Shown here: positions 1 to 8,744 of the stretch, piece after piece | How positions within the stretch are numbered: position 1 is the first letter of the stretch | Layout of the letters: each line of letters begins with the position of its first letter | From: Paenibacillus sp. S150 | Lineage (GTDB): Bacteria > Bacillota > Bacilli > Paenibacillales > Paenibacillaceae | Direction of reading: 5' to 3' | NCBI RefSeq assembly: GCF_019352175.1 | Contig: NZ_JACBYI010000013.1 | Location: 1 to 64,000 of the forward strand | DNA length: 64,000 nucleotides | The notes under the pieces: generated by a model | What the model was told of the DNA's origin: nothing | The model's input: only the letters and a program-made list of their open reading frames with translations | Databases searched by the model: none | Translations under genes and position numbers: made by a program

Positions 1-801
1 CGCAAGAAAAGAACCGGATTCATAAGATTCTGCAGGATGCCAACATCAAGCTGACGACCTTCGTTTCGGATCTTTTCGGCGTTTCCGGACGCGCTCTGCT
101 GGAGTCGATGGTGAATGGCGAGGTGCTGGATGTGGATGAAATCCGCAAGCTGGTTCATACCCGGCTGAAGATGAAGGTGCCTTCGCTGGTCGAAGCGATG
201 AATGGCCGACTGCGTTTGCACCACCGGAAGATGATTCGGCGTCATTGGGATCATTTGCAGTATCTGGAGAATGAAATTCAGACACTGGAAGCCGAGATTG
301 ACGAGCTCATGCAACCGTACAGGACGGAAATTGAACTGCTGGATACCCTTCCAGGCGTGGGCACCGATGCCGCGGCGAGCATCGTGGCGGAACCGGGTAC
401 CGACAGGTCTCCTTTTCCAAGTGAAGCCCATTTGGCCTCATGGGTCGGGGTGTGCCCGGCCAATCATGAGAGTGCCGGTAAAAAAAAGTAAAAAAAACAA
501 ACGCGGGAACCGAAATCTGAAAGCCATACTGGTGCAGTGCGCTTGGGCGGCGAGCAGGTCCAAGAATAACCGGCTTTCTGCCATGTACAGTCGGATTGTC
601 AAACGGGCCGGCAAACAGAAAGCGATCATCGCTTTAGCCCATGCGATGATTCGAATCATTTACGTGATGCTTCGGGATAAAGTCCCCTATACCGAACGGG
701 GGACCGAATATGTGAACACCCCAGAACAGACTGCGAGTTACCTAATCCAAAAACTGCAAAAGCTAGGTTTCCAAGTGGAACTGACACCCACCACGGGATA
801 A
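1..801 (+). pseudogene. IS110-family transposase, 3' part, frameshifted
   Basis: The 5' end lies outside the window. The frame open from base 3 carries the IS110 linker region and the C-terminal Transposase_20 domain, with the motif LDTLPGVGTDAAASIVAE and then WVGVCPANHESAGKKK, where it stops at 489-491. The domain continues in another frame (KKSKKNKRGNRNLKAILVQ and on to 801), so one extra A in the A8 run at 480-487 explains the break. A second A8 run lies at 490-497. The joined reading matches the usual SAGK-(S)-K-RGN motif of the family, so the protein was clearly continuous once. It may be a dead copy, or slippage on the A runs could restore the frame. Family assignment is firm; functional status is open. 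Confidence 0.85.
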
Positions 802-1361
802 CCATTTTAAAAAAAATGAAGTTCCACGATAGGACCTCTGACAGTCAATTATCCTTTCGAGCTGTAAAGCGATAAAGCCTTTTTTCGTATAAAATTTTGC
901 TGTGATCCTTTTCATGCCGGCATTAGCGGGATTTTGTACACTTATTTTAGGTGAATTCATTGGATATGAGGCAATTTGCCCGAATTAGGTTTACTTTTTC
1001 CCACTAGCAATTCGTTTGGGGAGCGACTGATGCGGATTAAGTTTACTTTTTCCACTTGGGTTGGCTTGGGTTCGGCTGTCAGGCAGGGTTTGGCCGGATT
1101 CCGGCCCATATTTGCTTGCTGCAACACCCTTGGAATTATTTATTGTACGAATTTGTCTGCTATGCGTATCCATGGGCCTCCGGATTCCTCGGGCGGTACG
1201 GAGCGTGAGGCGAGACGAGTATTGCTATTTGAAGAGTTCCCTGATTATAAAAGAACGGCGCAGCTGTATCCGCCTGGCTGCTGGAATCATCCGGTGGAAC
1301 CCCAAGCCAAGTAACGGTTCCCAGTCAGCCTGGTGTGTTAAACAAAAAAGGAGGTGTATCC
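802..1361. other. Non-coding gap with one repeat array
   Basis: No convincing gene between the transposase and the DUF1961-like gene. It holds a short phased repeat array (about 918-1058, annotated separately). From about 1060 to 1345 I see only short open frames without ribosome binding sites and no clear promoter. Confidence 0.6.
918..1058 (+). repeat. Phased dyad array, copy 1 (B-A-A)
   Basis: One B motif (TTAGCGGGATTTTGTACACT, TTAG at 923) is followed 62 bp later by an A motif (TTAG at 985, then GTTTACTTTTTCCCACTAG) and 52 bp later by a second A motif (TTAA at 1037, then GTTTACTTTTTCCACTT). The same order and spacing recur on the minus strand at 6954-7137 and on the plus strand at 43834-44224. 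Confidence 0.75.
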
Positions 1362-2063
1362 ATGGTGACGGCTTCAAAAGGTGCAGACGGCTGGATTCCC
1401 GAGAACTGGCAGCCTATCTATCATAATCCGCTGGCCTCGCCGGAAGACATGGCGGGAAGCCGCCTGGAGGGAGAAGGGGCGCTGACGTTCCCGGCACGGC
1501 GGCTGCGGATGGAGAGCACGCTGGACAGCGCGGAGGGCCAAAAAGCCAACATCGTGCTCTGGCTCCCCGGGAGCTTTCCGGCGGATATGGCGGTTTCCTG
1601 GAAGTTCCGGCCGCTGCGGGAGCCGGGGCTGGCGATTCTGTTTTTCTCCGCCGGCGGCAAGGATGGGCGGGATTTGTTCGATCCTGCGCTTCCGCGCCGC
1701 ACAGGGGAATATGAACAGTATCACCACGGAGCGATAGATGCTTTCCACGTCTCCTACTTCCGCAGAATGTGGGCGGAGGAACGTGCCTTTCACACCTGCA
1801 ATCTGCGCAAAAGCTACGGCTTTCATCTCGTTGCGCAGGGAGCCGACCCGCTTCCCGATATTTCCGACATGGCGGAGCCTTACCGGATGCTGGTTGTGAA
1901 GCATGGGCGGACGGTTTCTTTTGCGATCAACGGATTGCCTGTATTCACCTGGACCGATGATGGCACCAGCTATGGGCCGCTGCTGTCCGGAGGCCGGATC
2001 GGCTTCCGGCAAATGGCGCCGCTAATCGCCGAATACAGCGATCTGACGGTATACGGAGAGTAA
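1362..2063 (+). CDS. DUF1961-like carbohydrate-associated protein
   Basis: This 233-residue protein has no signal peptide and so is probably cytoplasmic. It looks like the DUF1961 family, a concanavalin/laminarinase-like beta-sandwich often encoded beside polysaccharide lyases and unsaturated uronyl hydrolases. Supporting stretches are NIVLWLPGSFPADMAVSWKF, EYEQYHHGAIDAFHVSYFRR and the C-terminal GGRIGFRQMAPLIAEYSDL, typical of a sandwich edge. The ATG at 1362 is chosen because AAGGAGGTG sits 7 bases upstream; an in-frame GTG at 1335 lacks a site. It is first of four co-directional genes ending with a GH105 hydrolase, which suggests a role in handling uronide oligosaccharides. Exact activity is unknown. 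Confidence 0.75.
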   Translation: MVTASKGADGWIPENWQPIYHNPLASPEDMAGSRLEGEGALTFPARRLRMESTLDSAEGQKANIVLWLPGSFPADMAVSWKFRPLREPGLAILFFSAGGKDGRDLFDPALPRRTGEYEQYHHGAIDAFHVSYFRRMWAEERAFHTCNLRKSYGFHLVAQGADPLPDISDMAEPYRMLVVKHGRTVSFAINGLPVFTWTDDGTSYGPLLSGGRIGFRQMAPLIAEYSDLTVYGE

Positions 2064-2139
2064 GATAGCAGATATTCTGGCGCAGCCTTGCCCGAAGAGT
2101 CAGGCTGCTGCCATATAGAAGAAGGGAGTCAGAGATATA

Positions 2140-2934
2140 ATGGTCTATTACTGCTATCCGCAAGGGCGGCATAAGGCGCTGACGATGAGCTACGATGATG
2201 GACGAAGAGCCGACGAAAGGCTGGTGGGGCTGTTCAACCAGTACGGGATTAAGGGAACCTTTCATCTGAATTCCGGCCTGCTGGGTGACGGTGACCGCAT
2301 TGCGGCAGAGGAAGTGCCCGCATTATACCGGGGACACGAGGTATCCGTTCACACCCGGTCGCATCCGACGCTGGCCCGCTGTCCGCAGGAGCAGATTGTG
2401 CAGGAGATTGTGGAGGACCGCAAAGCGCTCGAAAGCCTGCTTGGGGTGCCTGTGCGGGGAATGTCTTATCCGAACGGTTCTTTTACCAGCGGGATGAAAG
2501 GGCTGCTGCCCCCGCTGGGCATTGAATATGCGCGGACAGTCCAGACCACCGGCGGCTTCGGGCTGCCGGATGACTTGCTGGAGTGGCGGGCCACCTGTCA
2601 TCATAACGACCGCTTGCTTGAGCGTGCGGAGGCTTTTGCCGGGCTGCACAAAAAACAATACCTGTACCTCATGTATGTATGGGGGCACAGCTACGAATTC
2701 GATAACGACGGCAACTGGGAGCTCATGGAATCCTTTGGCGAAATCGCCGGCGGCCACGGGGACATCTGGTATGCAACCAACATCGAGTGGGTCCATTACA
2801 TGAAAGCCTGTGAACGGCTGCTGGTATCGGCGGCTCTGGATTTTGCCTATAATCCGTCGGTGCTGTCTGTATGGCTGGAGGTGGCAGGCCGGATTGTGGA
2901 AGTGCCCGGCGGACAGCGTGTCCAATTCTCCTGA
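2140..2934 (+). CDS. Polysaccharide deacetylase (CE4/NodB type)
   Basis: 264 residues of the NodB fold. The metal-binding set is visible: SYDDG (D19, D20) and HTRSH (H71, H75), with GIKGTFHLNSG as the second strand and MSYPNGSF as the RxxPxG-like motif. No signal peptide or membrane anchor is present, so it is probably an intracellular deacetylase or a relative acting on an imported saccharide rather than on the cell wall. Ribosome binding site AGAAGGGAG precedes the ATG. It lies 76 bp after the DUF1961-like gene and 37 bp before the propeller gene, in an apparent operon. The substrate is not deducible; an acetylated plant-wall oligosaccharide is an inference from the GH105 gene downstream. 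Confidence 0.85.
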   Translation: MVYYCYPQGRHKALTMSYDDGRRADERLVGLFNQYGIKGTFHLNSGLLGDGDRIAAEEVPALYRGHEVSVHTRSHPTLARCPQEQIVQEIVEDRKALESLLGVPVRGMSYPNGSFTSGMKGLLPPLGIEYARTVQTTGGFGLPDDLLEWRATCHHNDRLLERAEAFAGLHKKQYLYLMYVWGHSYEFDNDGNWELMESFGEIAGGHGDIWYATNIEWVHYMKACERLLVSAALDFAYNPSVLSVWLEVAGRIVEVPGGQRVQFS

Positions 2935-2971
2935 AGCAGGGTTGCGGGTGAGAAGAAACGGAGGGAGCAGG

Positions 2972-4393
2972 ATGAATATGGAAGTGAATGTGGGTGCGAA
3001 TGTAGATGTGAATATGGATACGGATACGAATACAGCTGCAAATACGAAGACGAATACAGATTCAGTTACAGATACAGATACGGGTACAGATACGGTTGCA
3101 AATACAATTACGGATGCAGATGCAAAACAAAGCCAGGCTGTCCGTCCCCTGAAGCTGGCGGAGTTCGATATTTCGGCTGCCGGCCCAGGCTGTAAAATGC
3201 TGCTCGGCGATCTGGACGGGGACGGCCGCGCGGAAGTGCTGCTGGTCCAGCCGGATAACCGCCAGGATGTCCGCTATATTCCCCATCAGGTGCAGTGCCT
3301 GACCGCTTACAATCTGGAGGGGCGGCTGCTGTGGCAGAAGGGGACTCCCGATCCCGGAGCAGGCAGCCAGGGCTCGGATTATCCGGCGCAGATTTATGAT
3401 CTGGACGGGGACGGCGCACTGGAGGTGCTGGCAGTCATCGACGGCCGGTTCCATATTCTTGAGGGCGCCACCGGTGCTGTGAAAGCGGTGCATGAGCTGC
3501 CCGCCGAGCATGCGCATGATTGCATTATCATCGCCAACCTGAGCGGCGGGGAACGGGCCTCGGACATTATTTTGAAGGACCGGTACCATCAGCTGTGGGC
3601 GCTGGACGCCGGCTTCAAGCTGCTGTGGACCCATACGGGCAATGTGGGGCATTATCCCTGGGTCTACGATCTGAACGGCGACGGGCGCGACGAGGTTATG
3701 GCCGGCTATGACCTGCTGGATGCCGATGGAAAAGTGCTGTGGAGCTGCCATGATCTGGACGATCATGCCGATTGCCTGTGGGTCGGGGATGTCAATGGGG
3801 ACGGCCTGCCGGAGCTGGTGATCGGCGGAAGTGTCACGGTCATGTATGACCGTGACGGGCAGGAGCTCTGGCGCTACAGCGGGTCGGTTGAGTCGCAGCA
3901 CCTGGCGCTGGGCCGGTTCAGACCGGAGCTGCCGGGCCTTCAGGTTGCCGGTCTGGACCGCATGGTCCGTGAGGATGACGGCAAAGGGCTGAAGGGCAAG
4001 GATGCATTGTTCCTGCTGGACAGCGCAGGACAGGAGCTGTGGAAAGAGGAGCGCACCACCTCCGGCTGGCTGACAATTGCCGAGACGGTCAGCCGCTGGC
4101 GGCCGGATGCGCCGGATTATATCCTCGCTTACCGCCGTGGCGGAGGCGTGCTGCCTGCGCTCTATGACGGCCGCATGAGAGTGGTGGCGGAATTCGGGGA
4201 GGAAGGCTATGCGGTGCACGGGGATGTGCTTGGCACCGGTATGGAGCAGGTAATTATTTATACGCAGGAAACCGCCAGCGTGTATTCGGGTGAGGCGCTG
4301 GAGCCGGCAGCGACGCGATCCCCTGGACCGCTGCCTCAGCCCAAACGGCTCTACAGCTCGACGCTGTATCCCGGCGGAGAAGTTGCATTATGA
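2972..4393 (+). CDS. FG-GAP/VCBS-type beta-propeller protein
   Basis: 473 residues. At least four calcium-binding-like repeats of the form D-x-D/N-G-D-G occur: GDLDGDGRAEVLL, YDLDGDGALEVLA, YDLNGDGRDEVMA and GDVNGDGLPELVI. This is the FG-GAP/VCBS propeller pattern also found in rhamnogalacturonan-lyase-like proteins. There is no signal peptide, unusual for this fold, and no catalytic motif I can name. Residues 1-50 are a low-complexity run of Asn/Asp-Thr/Val pairs encoded by a degenerate hexanucleotide repeat (2978-3122). The ATG at 2972 has GGAGGGAGCAGG directly upstream. The stop overlaps the GH105 start (ATGA at 4390), so the two are translationally coupled. A lyase or sugar-binding role is an inference. 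Confidence 0.7.
   Translation: MNMEVNVGANVDVNMDTDTNTAANTKTNTDSVTDTDTGTDTVANTITDADAKQSQAVRPLKLAEFDISAAGPGCKMLLGDLDGDGRAEVLLVQPDNRQDVRYIPHQVQCLTAYNLEGRLLWQKGTPDPGAGSQGSDYPAQIYDLDGDGALEVLAVIDGRFHILEGATGAVKAVHELPAEHAHDCIIIANLSGGERASDIILKDRYHQLWALDAGFKLLWTHTGNVGHYPWVYDLNGDGRDEVMAGYDLLDADGKVLWSCHDLDDHADCLWVGDVNGDGLPELVIGGSVTVMYDRDGQELWRYSGSVESQHLALGRFRPELPGLQVAGLDRMVREDDGKGLKGKDALFLLDSAGQELWKEERTTSGWLTIAETVSRWRPDAPDYILAYRRGGGVLPALYDGRMRVVAEFGEEGYAVHGDVLGTGMEQVIIYTQETASVYSGEALEPAATRSPGPLPQPKRLYSSTLYPGGEVAL
2978..3122 (+). repeat. Degenerate hexanucleotide repeat in coding sequence
   Basis: About 145 bp made of drifting six-base units such as AATACG, AATACA, GATACA and GATACG. It encodes alternating Asn/Asp and Thr/Val. 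It keeps the reading frame of the propeller gene because the unit length is a multiple of three. Confidence 0.8.
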
Positions 4394-6762
4394 GGGGGGG
4401 CGAAGTGTCCGAGGGAATTGGTGCAGCGGAGGGAACTGGTGCGAGTGTGATTGGCCTGCCCGCGTATTTTCCTGAACCGGATGCAATCGCGGGGGCGGCC
4501 GGAGGCCGGATTGAGCCTGTTCTGGCTGCGGTAGCCGGCCGGTATATCGGCGCCAATCCGCCGCAGCTTCCGGTGTACCGGGTACATTCGCTCCGGGGCT
4601 TCCCGCGGCTTGCGGACTGCCGGTACCGCATGGACCTGGGAGAACGGTTTCCGGAGCTTGAGGACGGGCAATTTGTGTATGTCTGGGGCAAGCTGTGGAG
4701 CGCGCTTGAAACGGAGGCCCCTTTCCGCATCAACTGCTTCAGCCCGGTCAGGGTATATATCAACGGCCGCAAGGTGTTCCGCTCGAATCTGAACGACGAC
4801 GTGTTCCCGGACCGGAGCGCCTATTTCCGCGCCAAGCTGGATGCGGGCTGGAATCATTTCCTGCTGGAATTCGTGGCGGCTGGCACGGGCTGCGGCGGGA
4901 TTTTTGGAACGGGCAGCGTCAAGGGGGCGCCGCTGCATTTCCTGGCGCCGACGGCCGGGCGCAGCGGCCGCGAAGGCTGGGTGTACAGCGGTCCGCAGCA
5001 GGACCGGTGGACGGTCTGGCCGGGGCAGCGGCGGATCGACCCTGCCGGGAGCGCCGCCGCTGCAGGAGCTCCGGGGAGCGGGCCGCAGGCCGCCGCGCCG
5101 GACACAGCCGCGCGCGCTGCCGCGGCTGGGACGGCAGCCGCCGAAGCTTCGCTCGCGGCGCGCTGCCCGTGGTATCCGACTTCGCTGTGGTCCCCCGGCG
5201 AAGAGGCAGACGGCAACTTCTCCCGAATCTTCGGGAGTGTGCCGGGGGCAACAGCCTTTGCCTGGTGCAGGCTGGCACCGGGCAAAGGCCAGGGAGAAGC
5301 CCGGCTGCGGCTGCGCTGCCGGGGAACGGCCGCCATCGCGGTCTACGCCGATGGCGCTCTAATCGCCGCCCGTCAGGAAGCGGGCGGCGGAATGGACCTG
5401 CCGCCGCTGCTCCTGCCCGCTCCGGGCGGGCGCGACCTGGTCGTGGAGTCGGTCTGCGGCGGCGAAGGCTGGGGCTTTGAGCTGGAGCCCCTGCCGGATA
5501 CGGCACAGGTCCGGTTCGTGCAGCCTTACCCGGTCGAGGGTACCTCAGATCCCTGGCTGTATCTGGGGGTGTTCACAAGCCCGAATGTGCCGGAGGCGGC
5601 CGGGGTGACGGTCATGGATTCGCTGTCCGGCCAAGGGGAAGAAGCGACATTCTGGCGGGTGGACCAGCCGGACAGCCGGGTCCGCCCCTTTCTGGAAAGC
5701 GCTTTGTACGGCCGCTGGAATTATCCGCTGGGCGTAACGCTGTACGGGCTGCTGCGGACCGGAGAAGCACTGGCCGATCCCCATTATACCGAATACGCAC
5801 AGCGGCATATCGAGCAGTGCACAGCGCTGCATGAATATGCTCTATGGGACCGGGACTGCTATGGAGCCCCGGGAATCAACCACCAGCTGGCGCTCATGGA
5901 TTCGCTGGATGACTGCGGCTCGTTCGGTGCGGCGATGCTTGCGGCGCATAAGCTGCGGCCCCTTCGCGGTGCAGCCCGGGCCGCAGCGGACATCGCCCAT
6001 TACATCACCCATGTGCAGGACCGGCAGCCGGACGGCGCCTTGTACCGGGTCTGGGGCACCACCGACTTTATGCAACAGACGATGTGGTGCGACGATCTGT
6101 ACATGAGCATTCCATTTTTGAGCAAATATTATGAATTGACCGGCGATGCGGCTTATCTTGCCGATGCGGCTGCCCAGTTCCTGCTGTACAAAAAGCGCCT
6201 GTTCCAGCCGGTGCCGGGAATTCTGCATCATGTCTATGATTATAAATTTGGCAAGCCGAACGGTGTGGCGTGGGGCAGGGGGAACGGCTGGGTGATTTTC
6301 TCGCTGGCCGAGCTGCTTGGCGTGATGCCGGAGCAGCATCCGCTGCGGCCCGGGCTGCTGGATTTTTACCGCGGGCTGTGCCGGGGATTTCTCCGGCTTC
6401 AGGATAAGCACGGGCTGTGGCATCAGGTTCTGACCGATCCTGAATCATATGCCGAGGCTTCCTGCACCTCAATGTTCATTTATGCTTTTGCCCGGGGCGT
6501 GCGCTGCGGCTGGCTGACGGAGCCCGGACCTTATGCATCCGCCGCCCTCAAGGGGTGGCAGGGCTTGACCCGCTGCTGCATCGACAAGCAGGGCAATGTA
6601 TACGGCGTATGCCGGGGCTCCGGCTACTCCTTCAACAAGCTGTATTACAAAGAGGAATTAACCTGGCAATTCAATGATACCCACGGGACCGGCATCGTGC
6701 TGCTGGCGGGGATTGAGCTGCTGCGTTTGACTCAAGAGCCGGCTGGCGGCGTCTCCGGGTAG
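4390..6762 (+). CDS. GH105 unsaturated glucuronyl/rhamnogalacturonyl hydrolase with N-terminal extension
   Basis: 790 residues, roughly twice a bare GH105 enzyme. The C-terminal half (about 400-785) is a GH88/GH105 alpha/alpha barrel: YALWDRDCYG, VWGTTDFMQQTMWCDDLYMS and GVAWGRGNGWVIFSLAELLG. The Asp pair at 568-569 (MWCDDLYM) matches the catalytic Asp position of YteR-like enzymes. The family removes 4,5-unsaturated uronic acids from lyase products. The N-terminal half (about 1-380) looks like two beta-rich, possibly carbohydrate-binding domains joined by an Ala/Gly-rich linker (about 218-260, high-GC DNA 5040-5165). No signal peptide, consistent with cytosolic action on imported oligosaccharides. 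The start overlaps the previous stop (ATGA). Confidence 0.85.
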   Translation: MRGGEVSEGIGAAEGTGASVIGLPAYFPEPDAIAGAAGGRIEPVLAAVAGRYIGANPPQLPVYRVHSLRGFPRLADCRYRMDLGERFPELEDGQFVYVWGKLWSALETEAPFRINCFSPVRVYINGRKVFRSNLNDDVFPDRSAYFRAKLDAGWNHFLLEFVAAGTGCGGIFGTGSVKGAPLHFLAPTAGRSGREGWVYSGPQQDRWTVWPGQRRIDPAGSAAAAGAPGSGPQAAAPDTAARAAAAGTAAAEASLAARCPWYPTSLWSPGEEADGNFSRIFGSVPGATAFAWCRLAPGKGQGEARLRLRCRGTAAIAVYADGALIAARQEAGGGMDLPPLLLPAPGGRDLVVESVCGGEGWGFELEPLPDTAQVRFVQPYPVEGTSDPWLYLGVFTSPNVPEAAGVTVMDSLSGQGEEATFWRVDQPDSRVRPFLESALYGRWNYPLGVTLYGLLRTGEALADPHYTEYAQRHIEQCTALHEYALWDRDCYGAPGINHQLALMDSLDDCGSFGAAMLAAHKLRPLRGAARAAADIAHYITHVQDRQPDGALYRVWGTTDFMQQTMWCDDLYMSIPFLSKYYELTGDAAYLADAAAQFLLYKKRLFQPVPGILHHVYDYKFGKPNGVAWGRGNGWVIFSLAELLGVMPEQHPLRPGLLDFYRGLCRGFLRLQDKHGLWHQVLTDPESYAEASCTSMFIYAFARGVRCGWLTEPGPYASAALKGWQGLTRCCIDKQGNVYGVCRGSGYSFNKLYYKEELTWQFNDTHGTGIVLLAGIELLRLTQEPAGGVSG

Positions 6763-6802
6763 GGCTGTGTCCCCTGCCTCTCCCGGAAACTGCAGTCAAG
6801 GA

Positions 6803-6844
6803 AAAGGGAGCGTCTCCTGCGAACAGCGGGGGGGCGCTCCCTTT
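6803..6844 (+). terminator. Rho-independent terminator after GH105 operon
   Basis: AAAGGGAGCG and CGCTCCCTTT form a 10-bp perfect stem around a 22-base loop. The A-rich 5' side and T-rich 3' side would also let it act on the opposite strand. Confidence 0.8.
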
Positions 6845-6953
6845 ACATTTGGCCAGCCTAAATTCTTTCATTTCACTCATTTCTGAAACCGGCTGGACCA
6901 CCGCAGCTGACGGGCTCAGAAAACATACCTTTATAATGCTATACAGCATACCT

Positions 6954-7137
6954 GAGTGGAAAAAGTAAAACTAACCGGAGGCGTTTGCCTACCCACAAAT
7001 CAATAGTGGTAAAAAGTAGAACTAATCGGACCCAAGCAGCCGATATGTAATGGTTTTGCTGATTTTAAGTGTAGAAAATTCCGCTAATTCCCGCAGCGGC
7101 ACGGAGACCGGCAAATTAGTTATACTTATTACACTTG
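6954..7137 (-). repeat. Phased dyad array, copy 2 (B'-B-A-A on minus strand)
   Basis: Read on the minus strand: an inverted B' motif (plus strand AATTAGTTATACTTATTACA, TTAG at 7116-7119), a 28-base gap, a B motif (CTAA at 7084-7087), then A motifs with CTAA at 7022 and 6971. The spacings 28, 62 and 51 equal those at 43834-44068. Confidence 0.75.
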
Positions 7138-7159
7138 ATCCGCCGCGCTGCCGCCATCC

Positions 7160-8365
7160 TCAGCCGGTAAGCAGATTCAGGATTAGAGCGGCCGCCCCGG
7201 CGGCGACCGCGTGGTCGCTTAAGCTGCCTTTGGTGAAGCGGACCTTGTACTGCTCGCGGTAATAGGTTTTCTCCAGGGCGGTCCGCGTGGCCTCCTGATA
7301 AAAAACATCCGCCGACGAGAACAGGGCGCCGCCCAGAATGACTTCCTCCGGATGGAGAATGTTAATTAAATTGGCCAGGCCAATGCCGCAATAAGCCGCG
7401 GCTTGGGCGAATATGCCGCTCACCGCGGAATCCCCGGCCTTGAGCGCTTCAATCAGATGCGTAAATTCAATGTCCTCCGGACGCTCTGCCAGCCCGCGGA
7501 GCAGGGTGGCGCTGCCGCGCTTCCACGCCTCACGGGCCTGCATTTCGAGGGTGCGGATGGAAACGTAGGATTCCCATGCCCCGTAATTGCCGCCCGGCAC
7601 GCTGGAAGGAACGCCGGAGCTCTCAATGATCATCTGCCCGACGGCTCCTTCGGTGTCGGTGACGCCGTACAGAATCCGTCCTTCGTTCATAATCGCCGAG
7701 CGCAGGCCAATACCGGCGTGCAGGTAGAGCAGCTGATGCTGCCTCCGGTCCCCGCCGGCCCAATATTCGCCGAGCAGCGCAGTGTTGGCCCCGTTGTCCA
7801 GACAAACGGGCACATCAAGAAGCTGCTCCAGCCGCTCCTTGATGCGCACCTGTGACCAGCCCGGTGCGGCAAAGCCGGCGGGATTCAGAATCGTTCCTTC
7901 CCTGCGGTCCAGGGGACCTACAGCCCCGATACCAAGCCCGATCACCCGGCTGATGTCAATGGAGGCCCGCTCCAGCATGCGCAGCATCTCGAAGTGGACG
8001 GATTCCATAAGGAACTCCGGCGTGGCATGCTCATCCATACTCCACGTATATTCATCCAGCAGAGTCAAATGGAGGTCCGCGAGCACAAGCCTCGAATGTG
8101 TCCGGGAGATTTCCAGGCCGAACACATAGCCGTAGGCGGGATTGGTCTCATAGAGAGTAGGGCGTCTGCCTCCGGTCGATTCCCCATAGCCCACCTCCAG
8201 CAGCAGGCCCCGGGCAAGCAGCTCATCAAGAATCCGGGTTAAGGTGCTGACGGTCAGGCCGCTTTCCTCCAGCAGCTTCTGCTTGGATACCGTACCTTTT
8301 TTTCTGACGGATAAGTACATATCCTTGGTTCTGGAACTGGCAATAATATCATGAATAGGCAGCAC
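7160..8365 (-). CDS. ROK-family transcriptional repressor
   Basis: 401 residues. An N-terminal winged helix-turn-helix (SKQKLLEESGLTVSTLTRIL) precedes a ROK sugar-kinase-like domain (LGIGAVGPLDRREGTILNPA, CLDNGANTALLGEYW, LLYLHAGIGLRSAIMNEGR). It lacks the kinase Asp (the usual N-D-A-N reads N-G-A-N) and the zinc motif CxCGxxGCxE (SSGVPSSVPGGNYGAWE instead), so it should be a sugar-sensing regulator, not a kinase. The GTG at 8363-8365 is chosen because AAGGAGAG lies just upstream; the frame is open further 5' but has no site there. It stands alone between convergent and co-directional neighbours, so its target is not evident; the GH105 operon is a guess. Confidence 0.85.
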   Translation of the reverse strand: MLPIHDIIASSRTKDMYLSVRKKGTVSKQKLLEESGLTVSTLTRILDELLARGLLLEVGYGESTGGRRPTLYETNPAYGYVFGLEISRTHSRLVLADLHLTLLDEYTWSMDEHATPEFLMESVHFEMLRMLERASIDISRVIGLGIGAVGPLDRREGTILNPAGFAAPGWSQVRIKERLEQLLDVPVCLDNGANTALLGEYWAGGDRRQHQLLYLHAGIGLRSAIMNEGRILYGVTDTEGAVGQMIIESSGVPSSVPGGNYGAWESYVSIRTLEMQAREAWKRGSATLLRGLAERPEDIEFTHLIEALKAGDSAVSGIFAQAAAYCGIGLANLINILHPEEVILGGALFSSADVFYQEATRTALEKTYYREQYKVRFTKGSLSDHAVAAGAAALILNLLTG

Positions 8366-8744
8366 AAAAGGTCTCTCCTTATTAACGAGTATCCCGATCA
8401 GGCAAAGAGGGCAATTCCGACTAAACCTGATAATACAATGACACAAAAAGGGTGGGTCCGCAACTTCCATAACGCAAATAAGGAGGCGCCAAAAATCCCC
8501 CGGAGCATAATTTTATCGCAGGTGAAGGCCGGGCTGAGCATCCCGCTGGTGCCGGAAAACCGGCAGGCTCCATACAAAATGATGCCGGCCGCCGGCTCTG
8601 GCCATCCGGAAACCGGCACAGGCAATAAGGGCGGCAATCGCCGGGAATGCAGGGTGTGATTTCCGTTGACAGCAACAACCGCCAGCATCAGCGCAGGCAA
8701 ACCTGCCGTTGCATTGCCCGTACCTGCCGCCTTTTAATAGCAGC
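8366..8744. other. Gap with possible decayed membrane-protein 3' end
   Basis: No intact gene. On the minus strand 8398-8520 reads FALWKLRTHPFCVIVLSGLV and ends with a stop, resembling the last helix of chromate-transporter-like proteins. The frame cannot be followed upstream, so a remnant is possible but weakly supported. Confidence 0.3.

Larger units (their letters stand above)
6763..7159. other. Gap between convergent genes: terminator and repeat array
   Basis: Contains the terminator of the GH105 operon (6803-6844) and an inverted copy of the phased dyad array (6954-7137). No gene seen. Confidence 0.7.

Noticed and set aside
8398..8700. Small membrane-protein gene on the minus strand
   Set aside because: Only the last 30 residues look like a transporter helix; the upstream part has no family pattern, no start site and frame breaks, so at most a remnant.
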